NCBI GenBank assembly: GCA_031273365.1
Contig: JAISSA010000171.1
Span: 1 to 8,461 of the forward strand
Reading direction: 5' to 3'
DNA: 8,461 bases
Source: Synergistaceae bacterium
Lineage (GTDB): Bacteria > Synergistota > Synergistia > Synergistales > Aminobacteriaceae
A model generated the notes under the pieces. It ran no database searches. It saw only the letters and a program-made list of their open reading frames with translations, and was not told the DNA's origin. Of the stretch, positions 6,789 to 8,461 are shown one piece after another. Every line of letters begins with the position of its first letter. The stretch's first letter is position 1. A program made the position numbers and the translations under genes.

Positions 6789-7062
6789 ATGCGCAATGTA
6801 TCTGAACTCAATCATATTGTTGGCAAGACTCTTATGCAACAGCTTTCTCCCGACCCCCGCAACATTGCTACGTTCCTCAGGTGCTGAAGATCTATGCAAA
6901 AGGACAAGCGGCAGAGTGGTTCATGTATGCGCGGGATCGATTGATGAGTTTCTGCGCGGCAGCGGGTCAAGTGCTGCCGGAGCAGTGCCCATAGAAGAAG
7001 CAGCCGTTGGCGGGAACGCCACGGAATGGATGGTCATGCACAAAATCGGAATTTTGAGGTAA
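6789..7062 (+). pseudogene. Frameshifted remnant of an unrecognised small gene
   Basis: From the ATG at 6789, with GGAGGT eight bases upstream, the frame encodes MRNVSELNHIVGKTL and onward to a stop at 6887 (32 residues). Protein-like sequence then continues in a second frame from about 6878 (QVLKIYAKGQAAEWFMYARD...) to a TAG at 6992, and in a third frame from about 6982 (AVPIEEAAVGGNATEWMVMH...) to the TAA at 7060. Joined with two frame changes this would give about 90 residues, and a terminator-like hairpin follows the final stop by ten bases. I do not recognise the family. The alternatives are that only the 32-residue product is made, or that the protein-like look of the later frames is chance. 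Confidence 0.35.
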
Positions 7063-7072
7063 ATTTCAGGTC

Positions 7073-7098
7073 GAAGGTAATATTCCTTCCAATTTTTT
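7073..7098 (+). terminator. Putative rho-independent terminator
   Basis: GAAGG (7073-7077) pairs with CCTTC (7085-7089) around a TAATATT loop. CAA and a run of six T (7093-7098) follow. It lies ten bases after the TAA at 7060-7062. The stem is short and the T-run slightly displaced, so efficiency would be modest. Confidence 0.4.
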
Positions 7099-7185
7099 GC
7101 TTCTCCCCGGTGCTGATGGTATGTGCTCGACGCTAACCTGCGGATTTGGGAACCGTAAAGCTCCTGAATGAAGATGGATGGTTCG

Positions 7186-7194
7186 TGATACAAT
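7186..7194 (+). promoter_or_regulatory. Candidate extended -10 promoter for the DUF1016 fragment
   Basis: TGATACAAT combines an extended -10 TG with TACAAT (five of six consensus bases). It lies about 70 bases before the ATG at 7264, with no clear -35 box, as is common for extended -10 promoters. Between the terminator at 7098 and this site nothing else is visible. Confidence 0.35.
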
Positions 7195-7263
7195 CATGGT
7201 ATTGTTCCAGAAATCAACCTGGTTGCGTTATAGCTTGCAGACTTTTAGAGGGCTGGATGGCAG

Positions 7264-7566
7264 ATGGACGGCATAGACTCAGAACAATCACTGTTCGATA
7301 AAATATCTCTGATGATCGAACAGAATAAAAAAATCATCGCTTCTCACGCAAACAGCACACTCACCCTGATGTTTTGGCAAATCGGGCGGCTTGTAAATGA
7401 TGCTATTCTGCATAATAGACGCGCTGATTACGGGAAACAAATTGTGTCGGCATTGGCGACACAATTACAAAATAAGTACGGGCGCAACTTCAAATTGAGG
7501 AATTTACGAAGGATGATGCAGTTTGCGGAGCAATTTTCTACCTGGGACAAGACGCTACCGCGGTAA
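7264..7566 (+). pseudogene. Truncated DUF1016 (YhcG-type PDDEXK nuclease) N-terminal domain
   Basis: The 100 residues match the start of the DUF1016 N-terminal domain: an opening helix (LFDKISLMIEQNKKIIAS), then LMFWQIGRLVNDAIL, DYGKQIVSALATQLQNKYG and FKLRNLRRMMQFAEQFS. Family members run to roughly 330-380 residues, with a C-terminal PD-(D/E)XK nuclease domain. Here the frame leaves the family pattern after AEQFS and stops at TAA 7564-7566, so the rest of the N-terminal domain and the whole nuclease domain are absent. The family is often found in defence or restriction-modification neighbourhoods. A weak GAGGG (7248-7252) precedes the ATG by 11 bases. The fragment cannot be a working nuclease; a residual DNA-binding or partner-binding role is conceivable but unproven. 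Confidence 0.75.
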
Positions 7567-7630
7567 TGATTTGCGCGTTCGGCTTGATAATCCGGTTTAC
7601 TGGTCAATGGAGGTTATGAGAAATGAATGA
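7556..7630 (+). pseudogene. C-terminal remnant of an unidentified gene
   Basis: In a different frame from the DUF1016 fragment, the sequence reads YRGNDLRVRLDNPVYWSMEV then MRNE and a TGA at 7628-7630. It has protein-like composition and no start of its own; the frame is blocked by a TGA at 7514. Its stop overlaps the start codon of the next reading frame (ATG 7623), and the next gene's GGAGG (7609-7613) lies inside it, as in coupled operon genes. The likely explanation is a deletion that joined the DUF1016 N-terminus to the last codons of another gene. The family is not recognised. Confidence 0.35.
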
Positions 7631-7855
7631 TAATCCGACTGTAGATTTTCACAATCCGTCCGTAGTCGGCGGGCGGGAATGGCCGCGTTGAAAAAAGAAC
7701 TCGGCGCGGTGGGCACGGCGTATTTTTTGCGTCAGTTCGATTTCGAAAAGGGAAACTATACCGAAGAATGCGACGAATGGCCCGATAATCAGACGAACGA
7801 AGATATTTTAGAGGGTATCCGCAAAATGAGGCTAAAAATTGAGCGGAGGCATTAA
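7623..7855 (+). pseudogene. Small-protein gene broken by a frameshift
   Basis: GGAGG (7609-7613) is nine bases before the ATG at 7623. That frame gives MNDNPTVDFHNPSVVGGREW and stops at TGA 7689-7691 (22 residues). A second frame opens at ATG 7679, with no properly spaced ribosome binding site, and runs 58 residues to TAA 7853-7855: MAALKKELGAVGTAYFLRQF, then FEKGNYTEECDEW and a basic C-terminus. Adding one base near 7677-7679 would fuse them into a continuous protein of about 76 residues (VVGGREMAALKKELG). The GAVGTAYFLRQF...GNYTEECDEW pattern resembles a recurrent family of short proteins with sequences like LGPVGMVRFLQQF, found in accessory regions. Its function is not established; an antitoxin role is only a guess. 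A sequencing error or internal initiation at 7679 are alternatives. Confidence 0.55.
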
Positions 7856-8301
7856 TGACAAAAAGGCGTGATGTCCACATGAAAAACAATTGTCCAATTA
7901 CCGATGAAGAATGGGAGAAACTGCGCGGTTTTCCTTTTGACATACAGAGGTTCATAGAAGATATCAGGTCTTTCGACTCGATCCGGCATATTGTGGCCGC
8001 TTCCAGTATTGCTGAAGACGTTTACGACAAAAGAAAGAGGATAGAAGCGCTGGCAGAGCGCGTTTTCAACGATGGCTGTCGCGATTGCGCGGAAGAGTTA
8101 TTCCTGGAGAGTGCCTATTTCAATGACCTTATGATCGACCTTGAAGAGTGGATTTTGAATACCCGTAAGGCGTTGAGATCATTGAATAAATTGCGCCCGG
8201 AGAACATCAGGTTCCCTGACGGCTCCAGGCTGGACACTAATGATCAAAACGATGATGACGTTTACGGCAATGAAACAGGCGATGAAAATTTCAAATCATG
8301 A
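7855..8301 (+). CDS. Hypothetical protein, 148 residues, coupled to the upstream small gene
   Basis: I do not recognise this protein. The ATG at 7855 overlaps the upstream TAA (TAATG), and GGAGG (7845-7849) is five bases upstream, so the two genes look translationally coupled. A second in-frame ATG at 7879 (residue 9) is possible. The sequence is predicted to be largely helical and charged, with no membrane segment or signal peptide. It contains a central helix-rich part (IEALAERVFNDGCRDCAEEL, then FNDLMIDLEEWILNTRKAL) and ends in a disordered acidic tail (DTNDQNDDDVYGNETGDENF). The two cysteines spaced C-x-x-C (GCRDC) are not accompanied by a second pair, so a zinc site is unlikely within one chain. 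Tight coupling to a small basic protein suggests they act as a pair, but nothing in the sequence names the activity. Confidence 0.7.
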   Translation: MTKRRDVHMKNNCPITDEEWEKLRGFPFDIQRFIEDIRSFDSIRHIVAASSIAEDVYDKRKRIEALAERVFNDGCRDCAEELFLESAYFNDLMIDLEEWILNTRKALRSLNKLRPENIRFPDGSRLDTNDQNDDDVYGNETGDENFKS

Positions 8302-8461
8302 CAGAGGAGTTTCATCTTTTTGGGCTCGATTCTCCCACGCCGATTCGATTTCAACGACGCATTGCGAGAAATCGTTGCCATACCACTTGAGCCATTTGTA
8401 CTCCGCGAGTACATGCGGCAGGATAGCAAAGCCATAGGTGTTCTCAAGATACTTTGATTGA
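8296..8461 (-). CDS. Possible partial hypothetical gene running off the right edge
   Basis: On the - strand an uninterrupted frame enters at the window edge and encodes 54 residues with protein-like composition (KYLENTYGFAILPHVLAEYK, then WLKWYGNDFSQCVVEIESAW and a hydrophilic end), stopping at TGA 8298-8296. It would meet the 148-residue gene tail to tail with a 6-bp overlap. The family is not recognised and the start lies outside the window. The + strand triplets in the same register are also open, so the strand assignment is uncertain. Confidence 0.4.
   Translation of the reverse strand, partial: QSKYLENTYGFAILPHVLAEYKWLKWYGNDFSQCVVEIESAWENRAQKDETPLS

Noticed and set aside
6592..7062. 156-codon + strand frame taken from its first ATG
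   Set aside because: It starts inside the fold-back element without a ribosome binding site; only its last part is considered, as the end of the frameshifted remnant.
8298..8390. 30-codon + strand frame starting at an ATGA overlap with the 148-residue gene
   Set aside because: No ribosome binding site upstream and no protein-like features beyond the overlap.

Overview
The window has two parts. Bases 1 to about 6300 are GC-rich, densely coding and served by strong AGGAGG-type ribosome binding sites: an ordinary-looking bacterial chromosome. The signal-peptide protein anchored next to a large polytopic membrane protein suggests a Gram-negative (diderm) bacterium. The exact lineage cannot be read from this sequence; a GC-rich group such as Synergistota or a proteobacterial-like lineage is only a guess. 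Bases 6300 to 8461 are more AT-rich, with short, broken and overlapping reading frames, and look like an accessory region of decayed, probably transferred genes.

Layout, + strand: a Cof-type HAD phosphatase (174-1058), then a two-gene envelope operon of a DUF2339 multi-pass membrane protein (1112-4123) and a DUF3999 exported, C-terminally anchored protein (4120-5601). The last two overlap by 4 bases (ATGA). They are known genomic partners of unknown function and probably form one envelope complex. A GNAT acetyltransferase (5645-6304, - strand) converges on them, with a possible shared terminator between. Its upstream region holds a TATAAT box and a palindrome that could be an operator.

From 6305 on there is no intact recognisable gene. 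The region holds a 98-nt fold-back element (6604-6701), a hairpin beside a good ribosome binding site (6743-6780), a frameshifted gene remnant (6789-7062) with a terminator-like hairpin, a DUF1016 (YhcG-type nuclease) N-terminal fragment cut off after 100 residues (7264-7566), a C-terminal remnant of another gene (to 7630), a frameshifted small-protein gene (7623-7855) and an unrecognised 148-residue gene (7855-8301) joined by a TAATG overlap. A possible partial gene on the - strand runs off the right edge. The stop/start overlaps at 7616-7630 and 7853-7857 suggest the last three pieces descend from one translationally coupled operon, possibly a toxin-antitoxin or defence-type module; that function is inference only.

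The most unusual intact feature is in the DUF3999 gene: four 18-bp in-frame tandem repeats in the signal-peptide n-region, bracketed by a perfect 10-bp inverted repeat. The DUF2339 gene next to it carries its own array of four 18-bp repeats. No tRNA, rRNA, CRISPR array or intact insertion sequence was seen.
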